Of a stretch of DNA of 64,000 nt, positions 53,111 through 64,000 are shown piece by piece. Below the pieces are notes generated by a model. The model did not search any database. It was not told the DNA's origin and saw only the letters and a program-made list of their open reading frames with translations. Positions within the stretch are counted from its first letter, which is position 1. Every line of letters begins with the position of its first letter. The position numbers and the translations under genes are program-made. Source of the stretch: Rebecca billardiae RCC1528 (taxonomy: Eukaryota > Haptophyta); NCBI GenBank assembly GCA_965240325.2, contig OZ251235.1, positions 1,426,001 to 1,490,000 of the forward strand, given 5' to 3'.

Positions 53111-53246
53111 GAGTCTGAGAGATCGCGAGAGAGCTAGAGGGAGATCGAATCAGATCGATCGAGGACGGAGGAGCCTGAGAGGGGACCGCCGCCTGAACTG
53201 GCGGCTTAGAGAATAGAGGAGTGAGTGAGGGCCGTAGAGGCGCTCA

Positions 53247-53298
53247 TTGCGCGCCCATTAATCTGGATGAATCATTATTATTATTAATGGGCGCGCAA
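53247..53298. repeat. Hairpin with perfect 16-bp arms
   Basis: TTGCGCGCCCATTAAT at 53247-53262 pairs with ATTAATGGGCGCGCAA at 53283-53298 across a 20-nt AT-rich loop. Confidence 0.8.
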
Positions 53299-53561
53299 GC
53301 CGGCGCCAGGCGCCCGTCGTCCTCGCCCCACCGGCCCACCGGCCACCGTCGTCTGCATGGACTACTGTACGGCGTCGTCCGAACGGCTGCGGCTGTGCGC
53401 GCCGATGCGACAGCGCGCCGACAGGCGACACTCTGAGACAGAAGTCTGACTCAGTGATTGGATGTTTTGTGTTCTTCAGGGAGACGCGAACCTGATTTTA
53501 CTGTGAAAGCTATCGCGGTGATTGCTGATGGCGACACGGTTTGAGTTGGTTGGCGGGCGTC

Positions 53562-53613
53562 AATCTCGCCTGCCTGAGCTGTGACTGTGTGCGTCTCTTA
53601 TTATCTTAGTAAA
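53562..53613 (-). repeat. Short dispersed repeat K, inverted copy
   Basis: On the minus strand this reads TTTACTAAGATAATAAGAGA..CTCAGGCAGGCGAGATT, matching the copies at 54121 and 55968. Similarity continues a little into GACGCCCGCCAAC. Confidence 0.7.
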
Positions 53614-53975
53614 TTATATATATATGTGGGCTTATTGGCACAATAACTGAGTGTGTCCTCGACTGTGGGGCGCCGGTCCAGCCGGTGCTGACAGGCTCCC
53701 CTCGACCCTTGCTGTGCTGGCCCAGGCCGGATCATCAACACCTTCGATCCAGATGGCCCGGACTCGCCGGAGTCTTTTCCAAACTCCGCCCATGCCCCGA
53801 GCCAGCCAATGAGCGGGCAGCCTGTAAGCCTGGCGTGCTTCGATCACAACAGTGCTCATCCGTCCGCCCGAGCCGGCTTTGGACGGCCGGGCGCAGCGAG
53901 GAGCAGCCAAGCTGAGGAGCCGCCTGCTGCCCCGCACGCACGCCCGACAGGCGACAGCGATGAGCGAACCTCGCG

Positions 53976-53977
<2 letters not shown>

Positions 53978-54013
<36 letters not shown>

Positions 54014-54055
54014 CTCTCTCTCGATCTCGATCTCGATCTCGATCTCTCTCTCTAG
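53978..54055. repeat. (CT)n / (GATCTC)n microsatellite
   Basis: CT repeat that turns into GATCTC hexamers. The same mixture occurs at 59780-59825. Confidence 0.9.
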
Positions 54056-54120
54056 ACGAATAAGCGACGCACATGTACAGCTCAGGCAGGCGACAGTATG
54101 TATAGGGGTAGCTTAGCTAC

Positions 54121-54166
54121 AGTTTACTAAGAATAAGAGACGCACACAGCTCAGGCAGGCGAGATT
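54121..54166 (+). repeat. Short dispersed repeat K, copy left of the kinase gene
   Basis: AGTTTACTAAGAATAAGAGA followed by CGCACACAGCTCAGGCAGGC and GAGATT. A partial copy lies just upstream at about 54059-54093. It ends about 80 bp before the kinase ATG. Confidence 0.8.
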
Positions 54167-54244
54167 ATTGGCGCGATTATTTGGGGCATGCATTTCCACC
54201 GTGGCGCGGCCATCATTGTCAGACTCCTGGAATCGCAAGCAACG

Positions 54245-55576
54245 ATGGCCGACGAGACTCGGGCCGTCGAAGCAGCTCCCGTGAAGCGCGCGCGCCGAGA
54301 CGACGCGCGCGACGCATGCAGTGCGCGCGACGAGTTTGGGCGCGAGATGCTGAACGACTATTCCCTCGTACGCGAGCTCGGTCGCGGCTCCTATGGCGCG
54401 GTGATGCTGGCCGAGCATCTGCCCACAGGGCGCTCGTTTGCCATCAAGCGTGTCAGGCGCCCACGCCTGCGACACTTGCCGGGCCCGCCTGGTGCGCCAG
54501 AAGGTGCGTGCGGTGACGCAGAGACAGCCGCCGATGAGCCTGTACGTCGCGAGATCGCGGTGCTCAAGAAGCTCCGTCACCGCCACATCGTGCGGCTGCA
54601 CGAGGTGATCGACGACCCGAGGGGCGCATGCACTCACATCGTGCTGCAGTATGCGCCGCGGGGCCCACTGCTGCAAGGCCGAGGCACGGCAGCGCAATCG
54701 CTTGGCGAGGATGACGCCCGCGCGCACTTCCGCGCGCTCCTGTCTGCACTCGCGCACATGCACAGCCTCGGCATCTGCCATGGCGACATCAAACCCGAGA
54801 ATCTGCTGCTGGGCGCAGATGGCGGCCTGCTGGTGGGCGACTTTGGGCTGGCGCGGCTGTGGGACGGGGACGTGTGGGTGCACGGCACGCCGCGCAGCGG
54901 CGGCACGCCCGCCTTTTGCTGCCCAGAGCGCTTGAACGATGCCGACGGGGCGTTTGGCAGCCTGGAGTCGCTGCAGCGCGCGGACATGTGGGCCGCGGGC
55001 GTGTCGCTGCACCACATGCTCTCTGGCACCCTCCCGTTCGTGGCGCCGAGCGTAATGGCGCTCCTCGACCGCATCGCGACGAGCCTGCCGCAGGTGAGCG
55101 AGCGGCTGGCGCCATCTGCCCGCGACCTGGTCTCTCAGCTGCTGAGCAAGGCGCCCGCCGACCGCCCCACTGCCGCCTTGGCAGCAGAGCATCCATGGGT
55201 GTGCGCCAGACCTGACGGACGGCCCATCGAGGTGGTCGATCTCGTTGGCCCCCAGCTGATCACGGTCAGCCGCGAGGAGATTGCAAACGCGGTCGGCCGC
55301 TTCGATCGGCTCATGTCCGCCCTTCTTTTGCGGCGTCGCTTTGCCGCCGCGGTGCGGCTGCAGAAGATTGCACGGGGCCGCATTTCTCGCACGCAGCACC
55401 TGGGCAACTTCCGCCGCTGCCGGGGCGCTGCGCTCTACCTGCAATCGCACATGCACGCGCAATTGGCTCGATGCACCGGCGCGCTCATGCCTGTCGTCGA
55501 GCGGACCGCGCGCCTGTTCACGGCATATGCGCGCGGGAGCGCTGCGCGGCGGCACATCTTTCATCATCGTAGCTGA
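54245..55576 (+). CDS. CaMKK/LKB1-type Ser/Thr kinase with IQ-like tail
   Basis: The protein has 443 residues from ATG 54245; an in-frame ATG at 54188 would add 19. The kinase domain spans about residues 39-300. It has the Gly loop ELGRGSYGAV, catalytic Lys68 in FAIKRV, Glu103, the loop HGDIKPENLL (Asp181; HGD replaces HRD), GDFGLAR and GTPAFCCPE in the activation segment. GTPAF..PE is characteristic of CaMKK, LKB1 and yeast Sak1/Elm1, the kinases that activate AMPK/SNF1-type kinases. The C-terminal 150 residues contain LQKIARGRISR, which fits an IQ calmodulin-binding motif. A phosphate-responsive Thr in the CaMKK-like loop is present (GTPAF). Copies of repeat K flank the gene. Confidence 0.8.
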   Translation: MADETRAVEAAPVKRARRDDARDACSARDEFGREMLNDYSLVRELGRGSYGAVMLAEHLPTGRSFAIKRVRRPRLRHLPGPPGAPEGACGDAETAADEPVRREIAVLKKLRHRHIVRLHEVIDDPRGACTHIVLQYAPRGPLLQGRGTAAQSLGEDDARAHFRALLSALAHMHSLGICHGDIKPENLLLGADGGLLVGDFGLARLWDGDVWVHGTPRSGGTPAFCCPERLNDADGAFGSLESLQRADMWAAGVSLHHMLSGTLPFVAPSVMALLDRIATSLPQVSERLAPSARDLVSQLLSKAPADRPTAALAAEHPWVCARPDGRPIEVVDLVGPQLITVSREEIANAVGRFDRLMSALLLRRRFAAAVRLQKIARGRISRTQHLGNFRRCRGAALYLQSHMHAQLARCTGALMPVVERTARLFTAYARGSAARRHIFHHRS

Positions 55577-55655
55577 CTCTGCTGAACGCAGCTGCCGCAG
55601 CTCTGCTTGCGCCCATCAATCAACGCCGCTGATATCAATGGCTCATCAATGCTGG

Positions 55656-55701
55656 CCCTTGGCAAGGCGGAGAGGTAAGAACCTCGCCGCCTTGCCAAGG
55701 G
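55656..55701. repeat. Hairpin, 21-bp arms with 4-nt loop
   Basis: CCCTTGGCAAGGCGGAGAGG(T) pairs with (A)CCTCGCCGCCTTGCCAAGGG with one mismatch, loop AAGA. It lies 80 bp after the kinase stop codon, so it may mark the transcript end or be a small foldback element. Confidence 0.8.
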
Positions 55702-55967
55702 CGAGCAGCGCTCGCTAAGTACTAGCTTATTCGCTATAAGCTTAGTAGCCGCCACTGAGGTTGACGACGCGACTCCCGTCACCGGCGCGGTGTAAGTAAG
55801 CGCTCGCCGATGCGCTCTGCCGCCCGCAGCGCGCCACCGTCAGAGTGCTCGAGGCAGGCCAGGTCGACTTCTGGTAGTCGTACGGGGCGCGCGAAGGTGG
55901 ACGCTCTTCCCGGCGGCGCGACGGACGTACTGACTGCGTGCGAGAACAAGGCGCGTAGTCGGCCTAC

Positions 55968-56016
55968 AGTTTACTAATAAGAATAAGAGACGCACACAGC
56001 TCAGGCAGGCGAGATT
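55968..56016 (+). repeat. Short dispersed repeat K, copy right of the kinase gene
   Basis: Matches the copy at 54121-54166, with a TAA insertion after AGTTTACTAA and the sequence GAGATT at its end. Same orientation as the left copy. Confidence 0.8.
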
Positions 56017-56423
56017 GACGCCGCCCGCCAACTGTCATACCGCCCATGAAGCCGTCGCCGATGGTAGCGCCGCCGGCAAAAATCGTTCAGCCGTCCGCCT
56101 GCGAGGCCTGGATGAGGGCTGCGGCCGCCTCGCGGCGCGCCAGCGCCCGTCGTCCTCTGGTCTCCTACGGGTACGACTGTGTAACCGGTGAAGTAAAGTA
56201 GTATTAAGCAAGGCCCTTGTTTTAAGTGTCCCATAAGGCCATGAATAGGCGGGCTGATGGCGGAGCGACTCGTCTCATTGGTCGAGGCGGCCCTGACGAG
56301 ATGATATTGAGATCCTGCAGGCGGGCAGGCGGGCTGGCCCGAGAGCGGAGCCCAGGGGGGCAGCAAACATCTCGACGGTGGCGAGTCGCACGCGGTCCGC
56401 GGCGGCTCGCGTCCATCGGCAGC

Positions 56424-59284
56424 ATGCTGTGCCGCATTGCCCTTACCCTCCTGGGAGCCTCCGCCGTCCTCGCCCAACCCCCTGGCGGCTCGCTCGCCGG
56501 ACAGCTCACGCCGTGCCGATGGGCGGGGCTGCGGCTCGTCGGGCGCACGCTTGCCGATGCAACCACATGTGACAAGGCGGTCACTGGCGTGCTCAAGCAC
56601 TACGGCGTGGTCGAGTGGGCAGCCGGCGAACGGCAGCCATCACCGCACGCGGCAGAGCCGCTGCCGGTCGTCGCCATCATGTCACACCGAGAGTTTGTCG
56701 TTGGGTGTCACAGCTTCGAGTCTCTGTTTTCCGACCGCATGCCCACGTATCTCGTCTTCAGCCAGGAGTTCGCCGCAGGCTGGGGGATGGGGCGCCTGGT
56801 GACCACGCTCGGGGCGAGTTCGACCCAGCTCCTCGCCATGCAACGCGTCGGCGGAGAGGTCGTCGCGCAGAGCATCGTGATGGATCTCATCCGCGCACAG
56901 CGCGTTCAGGACCCCAAATACGTCTTCTTCACACACTGCGACATCCACCCGTTACCTCCGGCCATGCAGCCGCGCGGATTTGCGTCCTACGTGCAGGCCG
57001 TGGAAGAGCTGGTCCTCGATTTCGACGTCGAACGAGAGCTGCGTGCCTCCGGTCGCACCGCCGTGCGCACGGATGGCGAGTACGGTGCTGTGAATGGCAA
57101 CTTCAAGCGGGGCAATGCGTCGTGTGCTGCGCTGGGTGGTGCCGAGCGTGCGCGCATGCCTGTGTTCGCCATCAACACAGTGCTTGTCGAGTCCGTGCGC
57201 GCGCCGCACGACCTTATGGGCTCGCAGCTACACGGCGTCGACGTCGGCGGCTACGCGGCGATGAATGGGCTGAACATCACGCGGCACACCCGCGCTGTGC
57301 CGGCAGGCCAGACGTCAGCAGGCCTGCCGTGGCTGAGCGACGCAACGACGTGGCTGGAGGAGCACGCGCTCCTCATCGACGCGGCCCTCTGGCGCGTGCT
57401 GCACCGGAGCTTCCCCATGACGGCCGCGGGGGATGTGCTCTTCCACAACGAGTACTACGTATGCGCCTGCCCATCGCGCGGCCCAGCGGCAAACTGCTGC
57501 CCAGCCAACAGCGCACGTGCACGTTGGCACACGTCGCGCACACGAGCGCATCTGACTGATGGCGTAATGACCGCCCCTGTGCCCCTGTGTGGTGCCGCAC
57601 CGCTCACGCGCCCGCGAACGCCGACGCCGAGCAGCAGCCCGAGCTGCTTTGCCGCCTGGGCATGACTGCACTCCGTGACAATGAGGTGGTGCTGCACTAC
57701 TCCTCGCGCCTCGAGGACGACCTGACCTTCCGCACGAAGCACGCACATTTGGCTGTTGAGCGCAAGGAGGCACACATGCTTGAGCTCGATGGCGTGGCCG
57801 TCTACACCGCTGACGTGTACCGTGGTGTTGATCTCGACTGGCTGCGCCACTTCCAGCTGGAGGTGGCATATGTCCGCGTATCGCCATCTTCGCGCGTTCG
57901 CGAGTACGCGGCTGTGAACGCGCTCCTCGATTCTCGTCACTACCTCGAGTGGGGCAACAACGTGTTTGCTCTTTTCTCGCGCCACTCGATCATCCCAAGT
58001 CCTCTTGTTCGCGACGGCATTACCGTCGGCGATGCCATGCGCGAGGGCCTCGGCGCGCTCTTTGGCATTGCCGGGTACGAGCTCATGAGCCCGTTGCTGA
58101 ACGGCCTGCCGCGTAGCACTGGCTACGAGACATTGACCTTGGTGTTCCGCCGTGTATCGTACCCTCTCGCGCGCTTCTTCCACACGACAGCTGGCGACGC
58201 CAGCGACGGTTCTGTTTCTGCGGCGCGTTTTCCTCCTCTGCCAGCAGGCTGCAGAGTAGTGCGTCCTCCATTCGCGCTGTCCTATGATGTGGACGCGTGC
58301 ACGCTCTTCCTCGACCTCGAGACGCTCACTGGCCACCGAATCGGCGTGTGGGCCGCGAGCTTCGCAGAGTATGCGGGTGGCTCCGTCGCCCCTGTCGAGC
58401 TGCAGCTGCCGGCGAGCGCGCGTATTCGTGTGCTCGGGTCGCCGATGATATCCGCGCCGTCCCGAGTGGCTACGCCCGCTGCGATGCTGCGCGCCTTTGG
58501 CGAGGTCTGTGTACGGCACGGGCTGCCCATCTCGGCGTCTCTCTCACAGCTGGTCTCCTGGAGTGGAGTGCCAGACGACGATACCGGCAGCGAGGACATC
58601 AAAAGCCTCCGCGCGGCGCTTCACCAGGCCTGGCCAGGCGTCGAGCCTTTCTTCCCACTGGCCAACCAGACTTGGTACGCGCGCATGCGCACGATGAGCT
58701 CGCTCGCAAAATTGCACCGGCATGAAAAGTCGACGGTCGCCATGTTCGGCTTCATCCAAGGTGTACCTGCAGCGCCGCTCAGCCAGCTGTGCAAGGGGGC
58801 GAGGCTCATGCACACACGAGCCCAGATGAAGGTGAGGCCACTCGTTCCTGGCGGCGGCAAGGGTCCTGGCAAGGGCAAGGCGTGGTCTGGCAAGGGCATT
58901 TGGAGGCTTGACCAGGGCAAGGCGCATGGCGGCAAGGGCAAGGCGCATGGCGGCAAGGGCAACGGGGCGCTGATCACGATCGGCAACGGGCAGGTTGGCC
59001 AAGCTCCTTCTCCATCGCAGGTGGCAACCAGGGGTGCCAGCTCGCGTGCGGAGTGCTCGGATGTGCACTGCCGCATTCGCGTCTGGCTCAGGCTATGGCC
59101 CCTTGATGCTGCGGGCGAGCACACCGCTGATCGTCAGCCCAAGCTCGAAGCTGCCCAGGCTCCACAGCGGCCGCTGCAGCCGTTGCCACCCCCCGGCTGC
59201 GACGGTTTCCGATGCCGTTACCTGATCTCATGCGCCGATCATCCCGAGCTCGGCACCTCACCCCGCGACGTGTGCTGCCTGTGA
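56424..59284 (+). CDS. Secreted two-exon protein with Gly/Lys repeats, family unknown
   Basis: I infer exons 56424-57458 and 57635-59284, joined across a 176-bp intron (TAC|GTATGC .. GCAG) to give 894 residues. ATG 56424 is chosen because it opens a clear signal peptide (MLCRIALTLLGASAVLAQ); the frame is open upstream without features. Residues about 75-345 look globular, with VVAIMSHREFVVGCHSFESL and YVFFTHCDIHPL. HCDIHP could be a divalent-metal site of a glycosyltransferase-like fold, but this is a guess. The second exon has a second globular part (NEVVLHYSSRLEDDLTFRT, LEWGNNVFALFSRHSI), then a GGKGKAHGGKG tandem repeat near residue 760-790, then a Cys-containing end. The acceptor is NAGNAG, so one Gln may be optional. 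Confidence 0.6.
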
Positions 59285-60401
<1,117 letters not shown>

Positions 60402-63400
60402 TTAAAATTCAGGTGGGGGTCCGGGCATCTGCCGGCTCGCCGGGCGCTTGGTGGCAGCGGCGCCTGCACGCGCGAGGCGGTGCGCAGGCGTCATCTTCTT
60501 GCTCGCGCCCGGCCGCGAGCGCCGGCCGGCGACGATGCCCTTTGAACGCCCCTTGGCCTTGAGCTTGCTCTCGCGCTTCTGCTGCGCCGCGTGCGAGAAC
60601 GCCGCGGGCGCCTCCTTGAGCGCGAATGCGCGCGCGATGTGCCCCAGGTGCAGGTCGCGCAGCCGGAGGATCGCCTTGGTCGCCTTGGGGTGCGCAGCGT
60701 ACGCGTTGACGAAGGCCTGGAAGGCGCGCTGCGCGAGGTCGCGCAGCTCGGCGTCCGCCGAGACCAGCCGCTCGAGCCGGTGCTGCAGCGCGACCTCAGC
60801 CTCGAAGATCCGCTGCCGCTCGTCCGAGCTGCGCCCGACGCGGCCGACGCCGCCGAGCGTCGCCTGGATCGACTCGAAGCGGACCTCCGAGAGCGCGAGG
60901 CCGCGGCCGCGCAGCAGCTCGAGGAAGCCGGTCTCGGACGGGAGGACGAAGAGCATCGCGATGCCCGCCTGGCCGATCCGCGCCGTGCGCCCGATGCGGT
61001 GCACGTACTCGGCGGCGTCCGTCGGCAGATCGAACTGCACGATCTGGCTGACTCCCTCGAGGTTGAGCCCGCGCGCCGCCACGTCCGTCGCGATCAGCAC
61101 CCCGGAGCGCGCGGCGCAGAACGCGCGCCACGCGGCCGTGCGCTCGGCCTGCGCCATCGAGCCGTGCAGCGCGTGCACGATCTCGGGGCGCAGCCCGCTC
61201 TGCTCGGCGCCCTCCTCCGCGTCAGCGCCGCCGGCCGTTCCGCCGCCGCCGCTGCTGCTGCCGCCGCCGCCGCCGCCGTCGCGGCCCGCTCCTCCGCGCT
61301 CGCGCGGCTTGGCACCCGGCCGACTCGCCGCCTCGCGCCGCATCAGAGCCGCCAGGAACTCCACCTGCAGCCCGGTGGAGACGAAGACCAGCGCCTTGGA
61401 GCTCGTGCTGTGCGCGTGGCGCATGTACGCGCGCAGCAGCGCGACCAGCAGCACGAGGCGGAGCCGCGCGGGCACCACCACGAAGTGCTGCCGCAGCTGC
61501 GACGGCGCGTGCAGCAGCTCGGCGCCCGACCCCGCCTCGCCTGCGCGCGCGCGCTCCTCGAGGAGCAGCGCGCGCAGCCCGCCGCCCGCCGAGCCGCCGC
61601 CGGCGGACACGGCATCCGCGTCGCGCGCGAGCAAGGCCGAGCGCTGAGCGGCGAGCTCTCGGCCGCGCGCAAACACGGCCGCCTCCTCGTCCTCGTCCTC
61701 GTCCTCCTTCGCCTCCTCCGCCTCCTCCGCCTCCTCCGCCTTCGCCGCCTTCGCCGCCTTCGCCGCCTTCGCCGCCTGTGCCGCCTTCGCCGCCTGTGCC
61801 GCCTTCGCGCTCTGCTTGGCATCGCGATGGCCGACGGTGCCGCGGCCGCGACTGCTCCCCGCACCACCCTCGTCCTCGCCCTCGAGCAGGCTCTCCCCGC
61901 GCTGCTTCTCCCGCCCCGCGCCGCCCGCCTCGCCGCCCTCCTCCCCGCCGCCCTCCGGGACGAGCTGCTCAGCCGCGGCGCCAAAGCCGACGCACACCGG
62001 CTGGCACAGCGCCTGCTCGGCAAGAGCCACCACGGACTCGGGCAGGGTGGCGGAGACCAGGAGGCGCTGGCAGGCGATCCCCGGCTCACGCACGCCGTCC
62101 AGCCGGCTGAGGATGCCCAGCAGCTTCTCGCCGAAGCCGAGGTCGAGCAGCCTGGGCGGCAAGGCGCGCGCGCGTGGCGACGCGAGGCACACGGGCCGAC
62201 GGCGCGAGTGCGCGGGTGTGTGATGGTGCCGTGCTGCGTGGGGCAGCTGCGGCGCGTCGCGATGGCGCGGCGCCGCGGCGTCGCACGCGCGCGCACCTGT
62301 CCGCCTCGTCGAGCACGATCACCCGCGTGCGGCTCACCTTGAGCGAGGCCGTGTGCGTCAGGTGGTCGTCCAGCCGGCCGGGCGTCGCGACGAGCGCGGT
62401 CACGCCCTTCCGGAGCCGAGCCTTCTCCGACTTGCGCTTCTCGCCGCCGACGACCGCGCCGCACACGACCCAGGGCAGCGGGCGGCAGAGGGCGCTGAGC
62501 ACGTCGAGCGTCTGCACGGCGAGCTCGCGCGTCGGCGCGAGGAGCAGCGCGAGCGTGCCGTCCTCGCGCGACACCTTCTCCACGCGCGAGCGCTCGATCA
62601 GCATGTGCACGATCGGCAGCAGGTACGCGAGCGTCTTGCCAGACCCGGTCTCGGCGCGAATGAGCACGTCGCCGCCGGCCAGCACGGCCGGGACCGCCTC
62701 GGCCTGGACGTGCGTCGGCTTGGCGAGGTGCATGTGCCCCTCGACGTGCGCCGCGAGCCGCGCGTCGATAGGCAGCGCGCCGAAGGAGCGCGCGCGCGCA
62801 AAGACGCCGGGCTCCACGGCCGCGTCCGCCGCTGGCAGGGCAGGCAGAGCGGGCGCGCGAGTCGGGTCACCGCCGCGGTCCGGCTTGGCGGCGTGCGCTG
62901 CGTGCGCGCCGTCACCCGTCGTGCCGTCGGGCGCAGCCTCGGCCGGCCGAGCACGCGCGTTGGCCCGCGGCTTTGCACTCCCTGTGCGAGGGCCCCGCAC
63001 GGCCTCGCGCTTGTGCCGGCGCGCCTCATCTGGTCCAATCGGCGGCGCTGGGTTGTCCCCGACGCGAGGCGTGTCCTGCTCGACGGCCGCTGCCTGGCGG
63101 TGCATGCCCTCGGCAATCAGCTCCCCAGACCCATCCGCACGGGGAAGAGCGCCCTCGGCACCATCGTTGTGGTGCGGTGGTGCGCGCGCCGATGCTGCCG
63201 GGCGCGATGCATGCGCAGGCGAGCCGCCGAGCCGCGGCGCAGGCTCGCTGCCGTCGGCTGCGCTCGGTGCGGCGGCTGCAGCGGCGTGCTTGGCGCGTAC
63301 GTTGCGGCGGCTGACGCCGGGTCGGCGCTGACGCTTGTTCTGCGCCTTGCTCGGCGGCGCCGCGGGCGGACCGCTGTTCACCCAGTGGACGTCCACGTCA

Positions 63401-63405
63401 TCCAT
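60402..63405 (-). CDS. DEAD-box RNA helicase, DDX31/Dbp7-type
   Basis: I infer two exons, 63405-62297 and 62151-60402, with a 145-bp intron (AG|GTGCGC .. CAG|G). The join restores DEADR|LLDLGFGEKL. The protein has 952 residues. Motifs in order are PTHVQ (Q motif), AETGSGKT (251-258), PTRELA, TPGR, DEAD (366-369), SAT, ALVFVST, RGLNLEGVSQIVQFDLP and HRIGRTARIG. The C-terminal domain with AFQAFVNAYAAHPK and LHLGHIARAFAL is the DUF4217-type extension of the Dbp7/DDX31 group, which acts in nucleolar 60S ribosome assembly. Between the RecA lobes lies an Ala/Lys then Glu/Asp low-complexity insert (KAAKAAKAA, EEAEEAEEAKEDEDEDEE). The N-terminal 200 residues are disordered. The tail is Lys-rich. Confidence 0.85.
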
Positions 63406-63836
63406 TGCTTGGCTGACCTCGTGACGGCCCAGTCGACGCGCGCATCTGCTGGCAGGTCCACGCGGCAGGATTCCGCCCGTCCAGGCTGGCCCCATCCTGT
63501 GGTCCTGAGCAACCGTGAGGAGCAGACGACTTATTATGAGACAAGGGGACCGCGTACAGCCCTTAGCCTGCCCGGGCCAGGCCGCGGTGCTATAGTCGTA
63601 ACACCTATGACTAGCAGTATTACGCCACACGACTGGGTGGCACGGAGCCTAAGTGCCCTGTGGTTTGCGGACCCAAGGGTGCCCTGCAGTGACTCACTCT
63701 GAACTCCAACCTCAGCGGTTCGCGGCTCGCAGCGTCGGTGCGTCAACGCAGAACGCTTACGCAGAACGGTCGGATGAAAGCAGAGTCAGTCGAGTCGAAG
63801 CACCGGCCACAACCTTTCGATCGCTCGGCGTTTCCG
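63406..63836. other. Intergenic, helicase upstream region
   Basis: Should contain the helicase promoter. I see no TATA box or other clear element, and no gene. Confidence 0.4.
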
Positions 63837-64000
63837 CTAGCGAGAAAGCAGCGGCCGATCCTCGGTCGTCTCGTCATGGGGATCTGCGGCCGCGGGTGGC
63901 TGCGGGGCGTGCTCGAGGTCTGAAGCGCGCATGGGCTCAGGCATGGCGAAGCTGTCGTTGTCCTTGTTCGTCCTCCGCATGGGCGCAGGGCGGTAGAAGT
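63837..64000 (-). CDS. C-terminal end of a gene leaving the window
   Basis: A minus-strand frame enters at the right edge and ends at TAG 63837-63839 after 53 residues. It reads FYRPAPMRRTNKDNDSFAMP and ends with DDPHDETTEDRPLLSR-like sequence (exactly AADPHDETTEDRPLLSR). The composition is natural, rich in Asp, Glu, Asn and Pro, and the acidic cluster before Leu-Leu resembles a cytoplasmic sorting tail of a membrane protein. The rest of the gene is outside the window, so no family can be given. Confidence 0.5.
   Translation of the reverse strand, partial: FYRPAPMRRTNKDNDSFAMPEPMRASDLEHAPQPPAAADPHDETTEDRPLLSR

Noticed and set aside
60591-62342. Plus-strand ORF of 583 codons over the helicase
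   Set aside because: Arg/Leu-rich antisense frame; all helicase motifs are on the minus strand.

Overview
The window looks like nuclear DNA of a GC-rich unicellular eukaryote, most likely an alga of haptophyte type. Several genes are split by short GT-AG introns of 100-180 bp, and most donors read GTGCGC or GTGCGT. One intron starts with GC. The proteins are typically eukaryotic: PHAX, CLASP, a COMM-domain protein, phospholipid scramblase, a DDX31/Dbp7-type helicase and a CaMKK-like kinase. Microsatellites (TA, CT, GA) are common between genes. I see no operons and nothing bacterial. The haptophyte assignment is an inference from composition and intron style.

Layout. Positions 1-1090 hold nothing I can assign. 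From 1094 to about 2140 lies one copy of a dispersed repeat that carries a minus-strand ORF for a very basic protein; decayed copies recur at 38.8-39.7 kb and 46.1-46.6 kb. From about 2173 to 25090 runs a tandem satellite of roughly 102 units of 224 or 225 bp. It has higher-order blocks and is almost free of stop codons in all three plus-strand frames. After it come a phospholipid scramblase-like gene (25.2-26.1 kb), a degenerate stretch with a low-GC island (27.6-28.2 kb), and an unrecognised Ala/Arg-rich gene with a frame-shifting 136-bp duplication (28.4-29.7 kb).

From 31.8 to 50.2 kb the genes lie largely in head-to-head pairs: PHAX with an O-fucosyltransferase-like protein, an MFS transporter with a sulfotransferase-like protein (35 bp between start codons), and a COMMD3-like protein with a 715-residue WD40 protein. 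A 1381-residue CLASP gene of six exons (41.2-45.9 kb) lies between them. The 40.0-41.0 kb interval carries near-perfect palindromes built from a tRNA-like 42-bp module.

From 51.8 kb to the end there are a small membrane protein, a candidate MITE of 456 bp, a CaMKK-like kinase with an IQ-like tail flanked by copies of a short repeat, a secreted two-exon protein, a DDX31/Dbp7-type DEAD-box helicase, and the C-terminal end of a gene that leaves the window on the minus strand.

The genes serve general housekeeping (snRNA export, 60S ribosome assembly, microtubule dynamics, endosomal sorting, membrane lipid scrambling, glycan and sulfate modification, transport) and do not form one pathway. The exon joins given here were worked out by hand from splice motifs, phase and family similarity. 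All of the listed joins keep the reading frame.
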